Assembly: GCF_014648995.1 (NCBI RefSeq)
Contig: NZ_BMSE01000003.1
Span: forward strand, 434,001 to 498,000
From: Streptomyces massasporeus
GTDB taxonomy: Bacteria; Actinomycetota; Actinomycetes; Streptomycetales; Streptomycetaceae
Length of the DNA stretch: 64,000 nt
Direction: 5' to 3'
Part shown: positions 1 to 8,585 of the stretch, piece after piece
Numbering within the stretch: position 1 is the first letter of the stretch
Layout: each line of letters begins with the position of its first letter
Translations under genes and position numbers: made by a program
The notes under the pieces: generated by a model
Seen by the model: the letters and a program-made list of their open reading frames with translations, nothing else
Told to the model about the DNA's origin: nothing
Database searches by the model: none

Positions 1-33
1 CCGGAGGCAGCTGGAAACGTACGCAGAGGATGG

Positions 34-3000
34 TCATCCCGCACTCCCCGGACTCTGGTGCCACAACTTCCTTGTGTTCGCGGGTCCTTCGCCCGCCGGA
101 CGCAGATCGGCCCAGGGGTGCATCTCGTACCCCGTGGACATGCGGATCTTCCGCTGCTCCATCGGACCCTCGGCCGCGGAACCCGTCGGCGCGGGCGCAC
201 CGTCCGACCCGGCGAGCCGCCGCCGCACGGCTCCCTCGCCGTCGTCACCGGAACCGCCGTCGCCGGAACCGCCGGCGCCGGAACCCTCCTCGCTTGAATC
301 ACGGGGGCCGGGTCCGGCCAGCCGGGCCGCGACCCCCTCCAGCCCCTCCTCCCGGCGCACTTCCAGCAGGTCCGCGAGGTTCCATGCGGCGGCGCCCACC
401 ACGCTGAGGCTGCGCGGGCCGCGGCGCTGCACCACCCCGCGCACCAGCAGCAGCCAGGAGTGGAAGACGGTGTGGGCGCAGGCGTCGTGGGAGTCGTCGA
501 AGAAGGCGAGGTCGACCAGGCCCGTGCCGTCGTCCAGGGTGGAGAAGATGACGCGCTTGCCGGACCGGATCGGCGGCGTCTGGGTGGCCGCCTTGGCGCC
601 CGCGACCAGCACGGTCTCCCCGTGCCGGGCCTCGCGCAGCCGGCGCGCCGAGACGACGCCCAACTCGTCGAGGAAGACACGGTGGTCGTCCATCAGATTG
701 CGCGAGGCGTCCATGGACAGCACGCCCAGCTCGGCGCTGAGCCGCTCCGAGGAGGTGAGGTCGGGCAGCCCGGCCGGCGCGGTCCTGCGCCCTCCGGCCA
801 ACGGCAACTGGCCACCGCCCCCGCCCCGGGCGCCCCGGTGCAGCTCGGTCAGATGCAGTTGCAGATCACGGCGGTTGGCGCCGAACGCGTCCAGCGCTCC
901 CACCTGCGCGAGCCGCTGGGCCAGCGGACGACTGGGCCGACCCCGCTCCCAGAAGTCGACCAGCGAGTCGTACGGCTGCCCCTCGGCGATCCGCGCCGCC
1001 TCGGCCTCGCTGATGCCGTGGACATCGGAGAGGGCCAACCGCAGCCCCCATTTACCGGACACCAGTTCGATACGGTGGGCGACTCCCGACGCGTTCACGT
1101 CCAACGGCAGCACCGGCACCCCCCGCCGCCGCGCGTCCGCCAGCAGCAGCCGCTTCGGGTACATCCCGGGATCATGCGTCAGCAGCCCGGCATAGAAGGC
1201 GGCAGGGTGATGCGTTTTCAGCCACGCCGACTGGTAGGTCGGCACGGCGAAGGCGACCGCGTGCGCCTTGCAGAATCCGTACGAACCGAAGGCCTCGACG
1301 ATCTCCCAGGTCCGCTGAATCGTTTCCGCGTCATAGCCGTTCGCCCCCGCGTGCTGCGCGAACCACACCTTGATCCGCGCCTGGGACTCAGCGTCCGACA
1401 GCCCGCGCCGCACCCGGTCCGCCTCGCCGCGCCCGCAGCCGGTCATGATGTCGACGATGTCGATGATCTGCTCGTGGAAGACGACGACCCCGTACGTGTC
1501 CCGCAGCGGCCCCTCCAGATCAGGGTGCGGATAACGGATCGGCGCCCGCCCGTGCCGTGCCTCGATGAACGGCCGCACCATGTCGGCGGCGACCGGCCCG
1601 GGCCGGAACAGCGAGATGTCGACGACGAGGTCGTGGAACGTGGCCGGCTGGAGCCGCCCGACCAGATCCCGCTGACCGGGCGACTCGATCTGGAAGCACC
1701 CGAGCGTCTCGGTGGACTGGACCAACCGGTACGTCTCCGGATCCCCCGGCGGCAGGGCGTCCAGATCGACCCTCACCCCCGACACCCGCTCCACCTCCCC
1801 CACCGCGTGCGCCATGGCCGACTGCATCCGCACACCCAGCACATCGAGCTTCAGCAGCCCGAGGTCCTCGACGTCGTCCTTGTCGAACTGCGACATCGGA
1901 AAGCCCTCGCCACTGGTCGGCATGACCGGCGTACGCGCGAGCAGCGAGGCGTCCGACAGCAGCACCCCGCACGGATGCATGGCCACCCCGCGCGGCAGGG
2001 CGTCCAGCGCCTCGACCAGCTCCCACAGCCTCCCGTACTTCTCCTTCTCCCCGGCCAGCGCGCGCAGCTCGGGCAGTTCCTCCAGCGCCGCACGGGCGTC
2101 CCGCGCCCGGATATGGGGAAAGGACTTGGCGACCCGGTCGATCTCGGCCGGGTCCATGGACAGGGCGGCGCCCACATCCCGGATCGCATGCCGCACGCGG
2201 TACGTCTCCGGCATCGCGACCGTCGCGACCCGTTCGGTGCCGAACCGGCCGATGATCGCGCGGTAGACCTCCAGCCGGCGCGCGGACTCCACGTCGATGT
2301 CGATGTCGGGCAGCACGACCCGTTCCTTCGACAGGAAGCGTTCCATCAGCAGCCGGTGCTCGATCGGGTCGGCGTGCGCGATACCGAGCAGATGGTTGAC
2401 GAGCGACCCGGCCCCGGACCCGCGGGCGGCGACCCGGACGCCCATCGTCCGTACGTCCTCCACCACCTGGGAGACGGTCAGGAAGTAGGAGGCGAATCCG
2501 TGGTGGGCGATGATGTCCAGCTCGTGGTGCATCCGCTCCCAGTACTCCGGCCGCCGGTCGTACCCGCGCAGCACCATCCCGGCCGCCGCCCGCGAGGCCA
2601 GCGTCCGCTGGGCGGTGCGGCGCCCCGCGCCGACCAGATGCGGCTCGGGAAAGTGGACGGTGCCGATCCCTAGATCGTCCTCGGGGTCGACCAGGCACTC
2701 GGCGGCCGTGGCCTCCGTCTGCTCCACCAGCCGGTGAGCGGTCTCCCGACGGAACCCCGCGGCTTCCACGATCCGCTCCGCCACACCGACCATGTCCCCG
2801 GCGCCCTTGAGCCAGGCCGCACCGGAGTCCAGCCCCTTGGCCGGGTCGATGGGCACCAGCCGCCGGGCGGCGTCCAGCACGTCGGCGACCGGCCCGAGCC
2901 CCGGGTCGGCGTACCGCACCGCGTTGGTGAGCACGGGCCGGATGCGCTGCTCGGCGGCGAACCCGACGGTACGGGCGGCCAGCCGCAGCGACCCCGGCCC

Positions 3001-3561
3001 CGTCCCCTCCCGGCCGTGCCAGACGGCCTCCAGCCGCAGGCCGTCGCCGTAGACCTCCCGCCAGGGCACGAGCAGCCGCGCCGCCCGGTCGGGCCGCCCC
3101 GCGGCCAGGGCGCGCCCGACGTCCGATGCGGGCCCGAGCAGCACGGTCAGCCCCTCGGCATGATTGCGCCCCCAGGGCAGCAGGGGCGTCCCCTCCCCTT
3201 CATGGGCAGCCGAGACGAGCCGGCACAGCTCCCCCCACCCCCGGGCACCGTCCCGGGCAAGAAAGGTCACGCGGGGAGCCGACTCGTCGACAAAGGCACC
3301 ACCCCGCACCGGCGTCCGCCGCCGCCGCTCAACCCCGGGCTCCGTGCCCGCCACCGCCAGATCGACCCCGAACAGCGGCCGGACTCCCGCCTTCCCGCAG
3401 GCCTTCGAGAACCTGACCGCACCGGCGAGCGTGTCGCGATCGGTCAGCGCCAGGGCGTCCATGCCCCGCTCGGAGGCACGTTCGGCCAGCCGCTCCGGGT
3501 GCGAGGCTCCATAGCGCAACGAGAACCCGGAGACGGTGTGCAGATGCGTGAAGCCCGGCAC
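34..3561 (-). CDS. dnaE2: Error-prone DNA polymerase III alpha subunit (DnaE2)
   Basis: C-family replicative-type polymerase of 1175 aa. DnaE2 does translesion, mutagenic synthesis after DNA damage, usually with ImuB (family knowledge). An N-terminal PHP domain is visible (HLHTVSGFS at residues 6-14). The palm carries PDIDID near residue 417, and FQIESPGQRD follows in the finger region. Length suits DnaE2. The frame stays open to an ATG at 3603, but that ATG lies inside a LexA-type box. I prefer the GTG at 3559-3561, which has GGGAGG five bases upstream and gives a protein starting MPGFTHLH. The stop is 33 bases from the window edge, so a downstream imuB, common in this cassette, cannot be seen. 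Confidence 0.9.
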   Translation of the reverse strand: MPGFTHLHTVSGFSLRYGASHPERLAERASERGMDALALTDRDTLAGAVRFSKACGKAGVRPLFGVDLAVAGTEPGVERRRRTPVRGGAFVDESAPRVTFLARDGARGWGELCRLVSAAHEGEGTPLLPWGRNHAEGLTVLLGPASDVGRALAAGRPDRAARLLVPWREVYGDGLRLEAVWHGREGTGPGSLRLAARTVGFAAEQRIRPVLTNAVRYADPGLGPVADVLDAARRLVPIDPAKGLDSGAAWLKGAGDMVGVAERIVEAAGFRRETAHRLVEQTEATAAECLVDPEDDLGIGTVHFPEPHLVGAGRRTAQRTLASRAAAGMVLRGYDRRPEYWERMHHELDIIAHHGFASYFLTVSQVVEDVRTMGVRVAARGSGAGSLVNHLLGIAHADPIEHRLLMERFLSKERVVLPDIDIDVESARRLEVYRAIIGRFGTERVATVAMPETYRVRHAIRDVGAALSMDPAEIDRVAKSFPHIRARDARAALEELPELRALAGEKEKYGRLWELVEALDALPRGVAMHPCGVLLSDASLLARTPVMPTSGEGFPMSQFDKDDVEDLGLLKLDVLGVRMQSAMAHAVGEVERVSGVRVDLDALPPGDPETYRLVQSTETLGCFQIESPGQRDLVGRLQPATFHDLVVDISLFRPGPVAADMVRPFIEARHGRAPIRYPHPDLEGPLRDTYGVVVFHEQIIDIVDIMTGCGRGEADRVRRGLSDAESQARIKVWFAQHAGANGYDAETIQRTWEIVEAFGSYGFCKAHAVAFAVPTYQSAWLKTHHPAAFYAGLLTHDPGMYPKRLLLADARRRGVPVLPLDVNASGVAHRIELVSGKWGLRLALSDVHGISEAEAARIAEGQPYDSLVDFWERGRPSRPLAQRLAQVGALDAFGANRRDLQLHLTELHRGARGGGGGQLPLAGGRRTAPAGLPDLTSSERLSAELGVLSMDASRNLMDDHRVFLDELGVVSARRLREARHGETVLVAGAKAATQTPPIRSGKRVIFSTLDDGTGLVDLAFFDDSHDACAHTVFHSWLLLVRGVVQRRGPRSLSVVGAAAWNLADLLEVRREEGLEGVAARLAGPGPRDSSEEGSGAGGSGDGGSGDDGEGAVRRRLAGSDGAPAPTGSAAEGPMEQRKIRMSTGYEMHPWADLRPAGEGPANTRKLWHQSPGSAG

Positions 3562-3595
3562 ACGCACCTCCCGTACTCGTGAGCCACACCAGCTC

Positions 3596-3611
3596 TCGAA
3601 CATCTGTTCCC
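3596..3611. promoter_or_regulatory. LexA/SOS box upstream of dnaE2
   Basis: The sequence TCGAACATCTGTTCCC matches the Gram-positive LexA operator core CGAAC-N4-GTTC. It lies 35-50 bp upstream of the preferred dnaE2 start and overlaps the alternative ATG at 3601-3603. This predicts damage induction of dnaE2 and argues against the longer start. Confidence 0.75.
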
Positions 3612-3715
3612 AACTACCTCACCCCCACCATACCCCCATCCTCGAATGTATGTGCGACATCCGTTCGGCCCCGCCCCACCTGCGGAAACACCCCATATCC
3701 CCCGACCGTGGAGGC

Positions 3716-4729
3716 ATGCCGCACAGCTCGTTCCTCGCCGAGGTGAGAGACGCCGTCACCCCGCGGGCCACCCTGCTCATCGTCGGTGTGATCGCGCTCC
3801 AGCTGCTGTTCATCGCCTCGTACGTGGGAGCGCTGCACGACCCGAAACCCAAGGACGTGCCCTTCGGTCTCGTCGCCCCCCAGGCCGCGGCCGCACAGAC
3901 GATCACCCGACTCGAACGCCTCCCCGGCTCCCCCCTGGACCCTCGCGCCCTGCCCGACGAGGCAACGGCACGGAACCAGCTCACCCAGCGCGACATCGAC
4001 GCGGCCCTGATCATCGATCCCAGGGGCAGCACCGACACCCTCCTGGTCGCCTCCGGCGGCGGCAGGGTCCTCTCCACCACGCTGACAGCCCTCGTCACCA
4101 CCCTGGAGAAGTCCGAGCGGCGCACGATCCGGACGATCGACGTGATCCCGTCCGCGCCCCACGACCCCAACGGACTCTCGTCCTTCTACCTGGTGATCGG
4201 CTGGTGCGTGGGCGGCTACCTGGGCGCCGCGGCCCTGGCCATCAGCGCCGGGGCGAAACCCTCCAACCCCACCCGCGCCGCGATCCGCCTGGCGGTCATG
4301 GCCCTGGTCGCGATCACCGGCGGTCTCGGCGGAGCCCTCATCACCGGCCCGATCCTGGACGCCCTGCCGGGCAGCACCGCGGCCCTCTGGGGCCTGGGCA
4401 CCCTGATCATCTTCGCCGTGGGCGCGGCCACCCTCGCCCTCCAGGGCGTCTTCGGCACGATCGGCATCGGCCTGGTCATCCTGCTGGTGGTCATCCTCGG
4501 CAACCCCAGCGCGGGCGGCGCCCTCCCCCCGCCCCTCCTCCCACCCTTCTGGAAGGCGATCGGCCCAGCCCTCCCCCCGGGCGCCGGCACCTGGTCGACG
4601 CGCTCCATCGCCTACTTCGACAACAACGCGATGACGGCATCACTCCTGGTCCTGACAGCGTGGGCGGTGGCGGGAACGGCGATCACCCTGGCGGCGGCCA
4701 CGGTAAGAAGGCGCGCAAACGCGACGTAA
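3716..4729 (+). CDS. ABC-2/YhgE-like integral membrane protein
   Basis: Membrane protein of 337 aa with an unassigned substrate. There is one membrane segment at about residues 20-42, then a soluble domain of roughly 110 residues that is probably extracytoplasmic. Several closely spaced membrane segments follow from about residue 160 to the C-terminus. This layout resembles DUF3533/ABC-2 permease-type proteins, but there is no ATPase gene beside it, so export is inference. The start is the ATG at 3716; GGAGG lies unusually close, one base before it. A GTG nine codons downstream is possible but has no ribosome binding site. It is transcribed divergently from dnaE2 across about 150 bp that hold the SOS box. 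Confidence 0.6.
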   Translation: MPHSSFLAEVRDAVTPRATLLIVGVIALQLLFIASYVGALHDPKPKDVPFGLVAPQAAAAQTITRLERLPGSPLDPRALPDEATARNQLTQRDIDAALIIDPRGSTDTLLVASGGGRVLSTTLTALVTTLEKSERRTIRTIDVIPSAPHDPNGLSSFYLVIGWCVGGYLGAAALAISAGAKPSNPTRAAIRLAVMALVAITGGLGGALITGPILDALPGSTAALWGLGTLIIFAVGAATLALQGVFGTIGIGLVILLVVILGNPSAGGALPPPLLPPFWKAIGPALPPGAGTWSTRSIAYFDNNAMTASLLVLTAWAVAGTAITLAAATVRRRANAT

Positions 4730-5049
4730 CCCAGCCAACGACGACCCGCACCCGCGTACGGCGAGAAGGGGCCGTGTCGGGGGGTGTCCGCCCGCAGCGG
4801 TTGGCGCGTCAACGGACAGTCAGTCGGTATGAAGGTCCATCGCGCCGTTCCGAGGACGGACACCCCCCGGCGCGGCCCCGACCCACACCCAACGCCAAGG
4901 CGCAGGCGGCAACCCCCACCCGGCGCCACCCGAAACGCACACACCCCCCACCCGGCGCCACCCGAAACGCACGCGCACCCCCACAGCCCGCCACACACAG
5001 CGGAAAGCCCCACCCCTCACAAGGGGCAGGGCTCCACAAACTCCGAGCG
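4730..5049. other. Intergenic gap with a 24-bp direct repeat
   Basis: Convergent gap between the membrane protein and a serine protease. I see no gene. A 24-bp sequence beginning CACCCGGCGCC and ending CGAAACGCAC is exactly repeated at 4917-4940 and 4949-4972, a 32-bp period, in otherwise C-rich sequence. A weak GC hairpin with arms CCCCT and AAGGGG lies near 5010-5025. Confidence 0.6.
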
Positions 5050-6132
5050 TCAGCCGATCTCGGTCCCGGTCGCCGACAGCGCCTCGGTCACCGGCTGGAA
5101 GAACGTCTCCCCGCCCGAGGTGCAGTCACCGCTGCCACCGGACGTGAGCCCGACCGCCTTGTCGCCCGAGAACAGCGACCCGCCACTGTCACCCGGCTCC
5201 GCGCACACGTCGGTCTGGATCAGCCCGTTCACGATGTCGCCGTTGCCGTAGTTCACGGTGGCGTCCAGCCCCGTGACCTTGCCCTCGTGCACCTGCGTGG
5301 TCGACCCGCTCCGGGTCACCGCCATGCCGACGGTCGCGTCCGCCGCACCCGAGATCTTCTGGGTGGACCCGTTGTACAGGTTCACCTCACTCGGGTGAGC
5401 AACCTCCGCGGTGTACTTGACCAGCCCGTAGTCGTTGTCCGGGAACTGGGAGTCCGCGTTGGTGCCGATCTCCTTGCCGCTGGAGTCCGACCACGTGGAG
5501 ATGCCCTCGGTGCAGTGCCCGGCGGTCAGGAAGAACGGCTCGCCGCCCTTGACCACGTTGAAGCCCAGCGAGCAGCGCCCGCTGCCACCGGTGATCGCGT
5601 CGCCACCGGCGATGAAGGGCTTGTACTCCCCCTTCGACCGCTTGAGTTCGGCCTTCGCCCCGAGCCCGTCCACGACCTTCGTCAGCGTCGTCCACTCGGC
5701 CTTGGACACCGTGCGGTCGGCGGTCACGACGACCTTGTTCGTCGTCGGGTCGGTCACCCAGGCGGTGCCCGGGATCGTCGCGTCCTGCTTCAGCGTGCTG
5801 CGGGCGCTCTTGAGCTCGGCGAGGGAGTTGGCCACGACTCTCGCCTTGGCGCCCGCCTTCTCGACGGCCTGCGCGGCGGCCTCGTCGAGCACGTTCACCA
5901 CGAGGCTCTTGCTCTTCGTGTCGTAGTACGTCCCGGCCGCGTCGCCACCGAGGTCCTCGGCCAGCGTCGAGGCGAGCTTTCCGGCCGCCGTGACCGACAG
6001 GGTCCGGGGTGCGGAGGCCTCAGGGGTCTCACTGGCGTTCGCGGTCTGGAACGTCACTCCCGCGGCAACCAGCGCGGCCATGCCCGCGCCTGCCACGACT
6101 GCACGCCGCTTGGGTATGCGTCGGTGCTTCAA
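5050..6132 (-). CDS. Secreted S1 serine protease, streptogrisin/alpha-lytic type
   Basis: Preproprotease of 360 aa, secreted and then self-processed. It has a basic N-terminus (KHRRIPKRR) and a signal peptide ending near ANASE at about residue 34. A propeptide of the alpha-lytic protease pro-domain type spans about residues 40-170. The mature chymotrypsin-fold domain contains the full triad: His in TAGHC, Asp in DNDYGL and Ser in GDSGGS. Cysteine pairs are placed as in streptogrisins. Its propeptide is about 60 residues longer than that of the neighbouring SprB-like enzyme, so it is a different member of the family. The ATG has GGAGGACAG upstream. Its own promoter probably lies in the 400-bp gap behind it. 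Confidence 0.9.
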   Translation of the reverse strand: MKHRRIPKRRAVVAGAGMAALVAAGVTFQTANASETPEASAPRTLSVTAAGKLASTLAEDLGGDAAGTYYDTKSKSLVVNVLDEAAAQAVEKAGAKARVVANSLAELKSARSTLKQDATIPGTAWVTDPTTNKVVVTADRTVSKAEWTTLTKVVDGLGAKAELKRSKGEYKPFIAGGDAITGGSGRCSLGFNVVKGGEPFFLTAGHCTEGISTWSDSSGKEIGTNADSQFPDNDYGLVKYTAEVAHPSEVNLYNGSTQKISGAADATVGMAVTRSGSTTQVHEGKVTGLDATVNYGNGDIVNGLIQTDVCAEPGDSGGSLFSGDKAVGLTSGGSGDCTSGGETFFQPVTEALSATGTEIG

Positions 6133-6339
6133 CTTCTGTCCTCCTGTGGGGGGTCGGCGCGAGAGGTTGTGGGGACCTCACGAGCCGGAAGGCTTCGTTG
6201 ACGAGCGCCCACTATTCCGAGGACAACGGGGAGCACACAAGGGTGAGTTCGAGACGCGCGTAGACAGCGCTTCGCACGCCCCGTCATATTGACCGTCCGC
6301 GATCAAATCGGACCCAACTCCCGCGCGTTCACACTGCAA

Positions 6340-6359
6340 ACATTACGCGCGAGTAATGT
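6340..6359. promoter_or_regulatory. Candidate operator upstream of the protease gene
   Basis: ACATTAC and GTAATGT are perfect 7-bp inverted arms separated by GCGCGA, about 210 bp upstream of the protease start. This looks like a dimeric repressor site. The factor is unknown and the function is inference. Confidence 0.4.
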
Positions 6360-6461
6360 GTGCCCACTCTGTGAGGTCTACACGTGGCTGAATTTCGCCC
6401 CCTTGACGGCCGGTTCGAAGAGCCGCCCGCACACAGCCCGAACCCCCGCAAACAACACGAA

Positions 6462-6488
6462 GCCCCCGCACGCGTCGCGCGCGGGGGC
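6462..6488 (-). terminator. Terminator of the sprB-like gene
   Basis: Arms GCCCCCGCACGCG and CGCGCGCGGGGGC pair with one mismatch, about 50 bp downstream of the sprB-like stop. There is no T-run, as is usual in Streptomyces. Confidence 0.65.
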
Positions 6489-6537
6489 GATGAGCCGTGA
6501 AGTGCTGCGAACTGCCGCCGGGGACCTGGCGGACGAC

Positions 6538-7443
6538 CTAGTAGACGCTGACGCCGTAGGCGCTCAGGGCCTCCGTGACGGGCTGGAAGAACGTCGTGCC
6601 ACCGGAGGAGCAGTTGCCGCTGCCGCCGGAGGTCAGACCGTACGCCGTGCCGTTGCTGCCGTAGAGCGAGCCGCCGGAGTCACCGGGCTCGGCGCAGACC
6701 GTGGTCTGGATCAGGCCGGACACGATGTCCCCGCCGCCGTAGTTGACGGTGGCGTTGAGGGCCGTGACACGACCGCTGTGCGTACCGGTCGTGGAGCCGT
6801 CGCGGATGACGGTGGTGCCCACGCTCGGGGTGGCCGCGCGCGTGATGTCCACGCCGTTCGCGGTACCGGGACGGCTGACGGACCCGCTGTAGCGCACGAG
6901 GCCGTAGTCGTTGCCCGGGAAGCTGGAGCCGGCGGTGGAGCCGATGACCGTGGTGCGGCCGGAGTTGGAGTACCAGGTGCCCGCGCCGTCGGTGCAGTGA
7001 CCGGCGGTCAGGAAGTACTCGGTGCCGTTGCTGGCACGGACGTTGAAGCCGAGGGAGCAGCGCCAGCTACTCGCATAGATGGCGTCACCGCCCTGGATGA
7101 GCTTGTTGAACTTGCCCGGGGTGCGCTTGATCGTGAGCGCGTCGGCGTTGCCGCCGGCCTGCTGCTTGATCTTCGCTATCTCGGCCTGCGTGACCGTGCT
7201 GTCCACGGTCAGGAGCACGCGGTTGGTCTTGCTGTCGACGGCCCAGGCGGTACCCGGGATGTCGGCCTTCAGCAACGAGCCGCTGGCGCTCTTGAGCTCG
7301 GCGGCGCTGAAGGTGGTGGGGGCGTCGGACGCGTTCGCGCTGGGGATCGCGATCGCTGCGGCGGCAACGAGGCCGGTGGAAACGGCGATCAGCCGGGTCC
7401 GTCTCGAAATGCCACTGCGAGGGGTGGTGCGCTTGATCCTCAC
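6538..7443 (-). CDS. sprB: Streptogrisin B-like secreted serine protease
   Basis: Extracellular chymotrypsin-like protease precursor of 301 aa. From memory it follows Streptomyces griseus protease B along its whole length: a basic start (MRIKRTT), signal peptide to about residue 38, short propeptide, a mature start near the IQGGDAIY motif, and the identical C-terminal ending [10 protein letters not shown]. The triad is complete (TAGHC, GNDYGL, GDSGGS), with two disulphide cysteine pairs. The start is GTG at 7441-7443 with GGAGG eight bases upstream. The same frame runs open further upstream but has no family similarity there. It sits in tandem with another S1 protease, which suggests an old duplication. 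Confidence 0.93.
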   Translation of the reverse strand: MRIKRTTPRSGISRRTRLIAVSTGLVAAAAIAIPSANASDAPTTFSAAELKSASGSLLKADIPGTAWAVDSKTNRVLLTVDSTVTQAEIAKIKQQAGGNADALTIKRTPGKFNKLIQGGDAIYASSWRCSLGFNVRASNGTEYFLTAGHCTDGAGTWYSNSGRTTVIGSTAGSSFPGNDYGLVRYSGSVSRPGTANGVDITRAATPSVGTTVIRDGSTTGTHSGRVTALNATVNYGGGDIVSGLIQTTVCAEPGDSGGSLYGSNGTAYGLTSGGSGNCSSGGTTFFQPVTEALSAYGVSVY

Positions 7444-7682
7444 TTTTCGTTCCTCCACAAAGGAAGTCGGGGGCCCTCGTGGGGTTTCGGGCCCGTGAGG
7501 CGCAGCCTGAGGCCGGCTGTCCGGATTCCGAACACGCCGTGCCCCTGACAAGCGCTGAGGGGGAGTATTCGGCCGAACGGCCGGTCGGCGCAAGAGTGCC
7601 TTTCGGACTTCAACCTTTGAGTGTTCTTTACTGAGCCGCCCCCCGGCCGCCCCCGGCCGGCCTCCGCACCCCCGCCCCAACG

Positions 7683-8500
7683 TCACGCCGTCGTGCGCTC
7701 CCCCGCCGCGACCTCGACGTCCAGCGTGTTCCCCGGCGGCGGGAAGGGGCAGACGAAGTGGTCGGCGAAGGCGCACGGCGGCAGCAGCGCGCGGTTGAAG
7801 TCGACCGTCGTACGCCCCTCGGCGTCCGGCGCGGCGGGGTGCAGGAACCGGAAGCGGTAACTGCCGCTCCCGCTGGTGGCGTCGGCGAACACGGCCCACA
7901 GCGAGCCGTCGCCCTGGAGCGACACCTGAAGGCTCAGCTCCCGCCCCTCCAGCTCGAAGACCAGTTCCCCGCCGGGCCCGAGCCCGCGCTCCCGCCCGTC
8001 GGCGTTCGGCACCCGGACCGTAGTACGGCCGGTGTCGTACGGCGTGAAGCGCCCGGGCACCGCCCAGCGCGGGTCGTACGGCGTGACGCGCAGTCCGTCG
8101 AACGCCCGGCGTGCGGAGGATTCCGGATCGAAGTCCCGCACGCCCCACGCCCCCTCGCGCACCAGCACGACCAGCCGCCGCTCCCCGTACGCCACCCGGG
8201 CCTCGCTCGCGGGCCCCGGGTCGGCCGCGAGCCGCACCTCGCCGCCGAAGGGCTGTCCGTCCACGGTGAGTCCGTCCGCCTCGGGGGCGGTCAGCACCAC
8301 CGCGTGGCCGTCGGCCCGCCAGGACCCGGGGATGTCCGGAAGTCGACCGTCCGGATAGTCCTCGAGCCTGGGGGTGCCCCCAGGCCGTTCAGGCACTGGG
8401 GGAGGGTGCCGATGAGCGCGAGGGGTCCGTACGGCGCCGACACCGTCGCGACGCGTCGCTCGTGCCACCGCTGCCAGTCCTCGGAAGCGTCCGTCGCCAT
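7683..8500 (-). pseudogene. DUF1684 family protein, frameshifted by a palindromic insert
   Basis: Two adjoining frames together make one DUF1684 protein. The N-terminal part starts at the ATG at 8498-8500 (MATDASEDWQRWHERR) and reaches ALIGT near 8405. The C-terminal part resumes at [16 protein letters not shown] near 8366 in another frame. It carries the family hallmark [10 protein letters not shown] then CPFPPPGN close to its end. Between them lie about 38 bases, not a multiple of three, made of GC palindrome. The long open frame from 8519 in the C-terminal phase gives a meaningless N-terminus. Either the gene is broken or the insert contains an assembly error. The function of DUF1684 is unknown. 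Confidence 0.7.
8367..8404. repeat. Short GC palindromic element inside the DUF1684 gene
   Basis: CTGGGGG-TG-CCCCCAG forms a perfect hairpin at 8368-8383, and a further CTGGGGGAGGG follows from about 8396. It resembles the small palindromic repeats scattered through Streptomyces intergenic DNA. Its length of 38 bp shifts the reading frame of the host gene. Confidence 0.6.
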
Positions 8501-8585
8501 ACGGCCGACCCTGCCACATGGGACGGGCCGACCGTCGTAGGGCCGGCGATCGCGGGGCCGACGGTCGCGAACGGGTCAGCCGGGG

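Larger units (their letters stand above)
6133..6537. other. Intergenic gap between two tandem protease genes
   Basis: Both flanking genes read leftward. The gap should hold the promoter of the left protease and the terminator of the right one. I see an inverted repeat at 6340-6359 and a GC hairpin at 6462-6488, both listed separately, and no credible gene. The part around 6290-6420 is noticeably richer in A/T than the genes. Confidence 0.6.

Noticed and set aside
460..2673. Long plus-strand frame of 737 residues opposite dnaE2
   Set aside because: Antisense shadow of the polymerase gene, rich in Arg, Pro, Gly and His with no domain.
3559..3603. ATG at 3601-3603 as the dnaE2 start
   Set aside because: It lies within the SOS box and has no good ribosome binding site, whereas the GTG at 3559-3561 has one.
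8389..8519. Upstream start for the C-terminal DUF1684 frame at 8519
   Set aside because: The first 50 residues in that phase are the out-of-frame reading of the true N-terminus.
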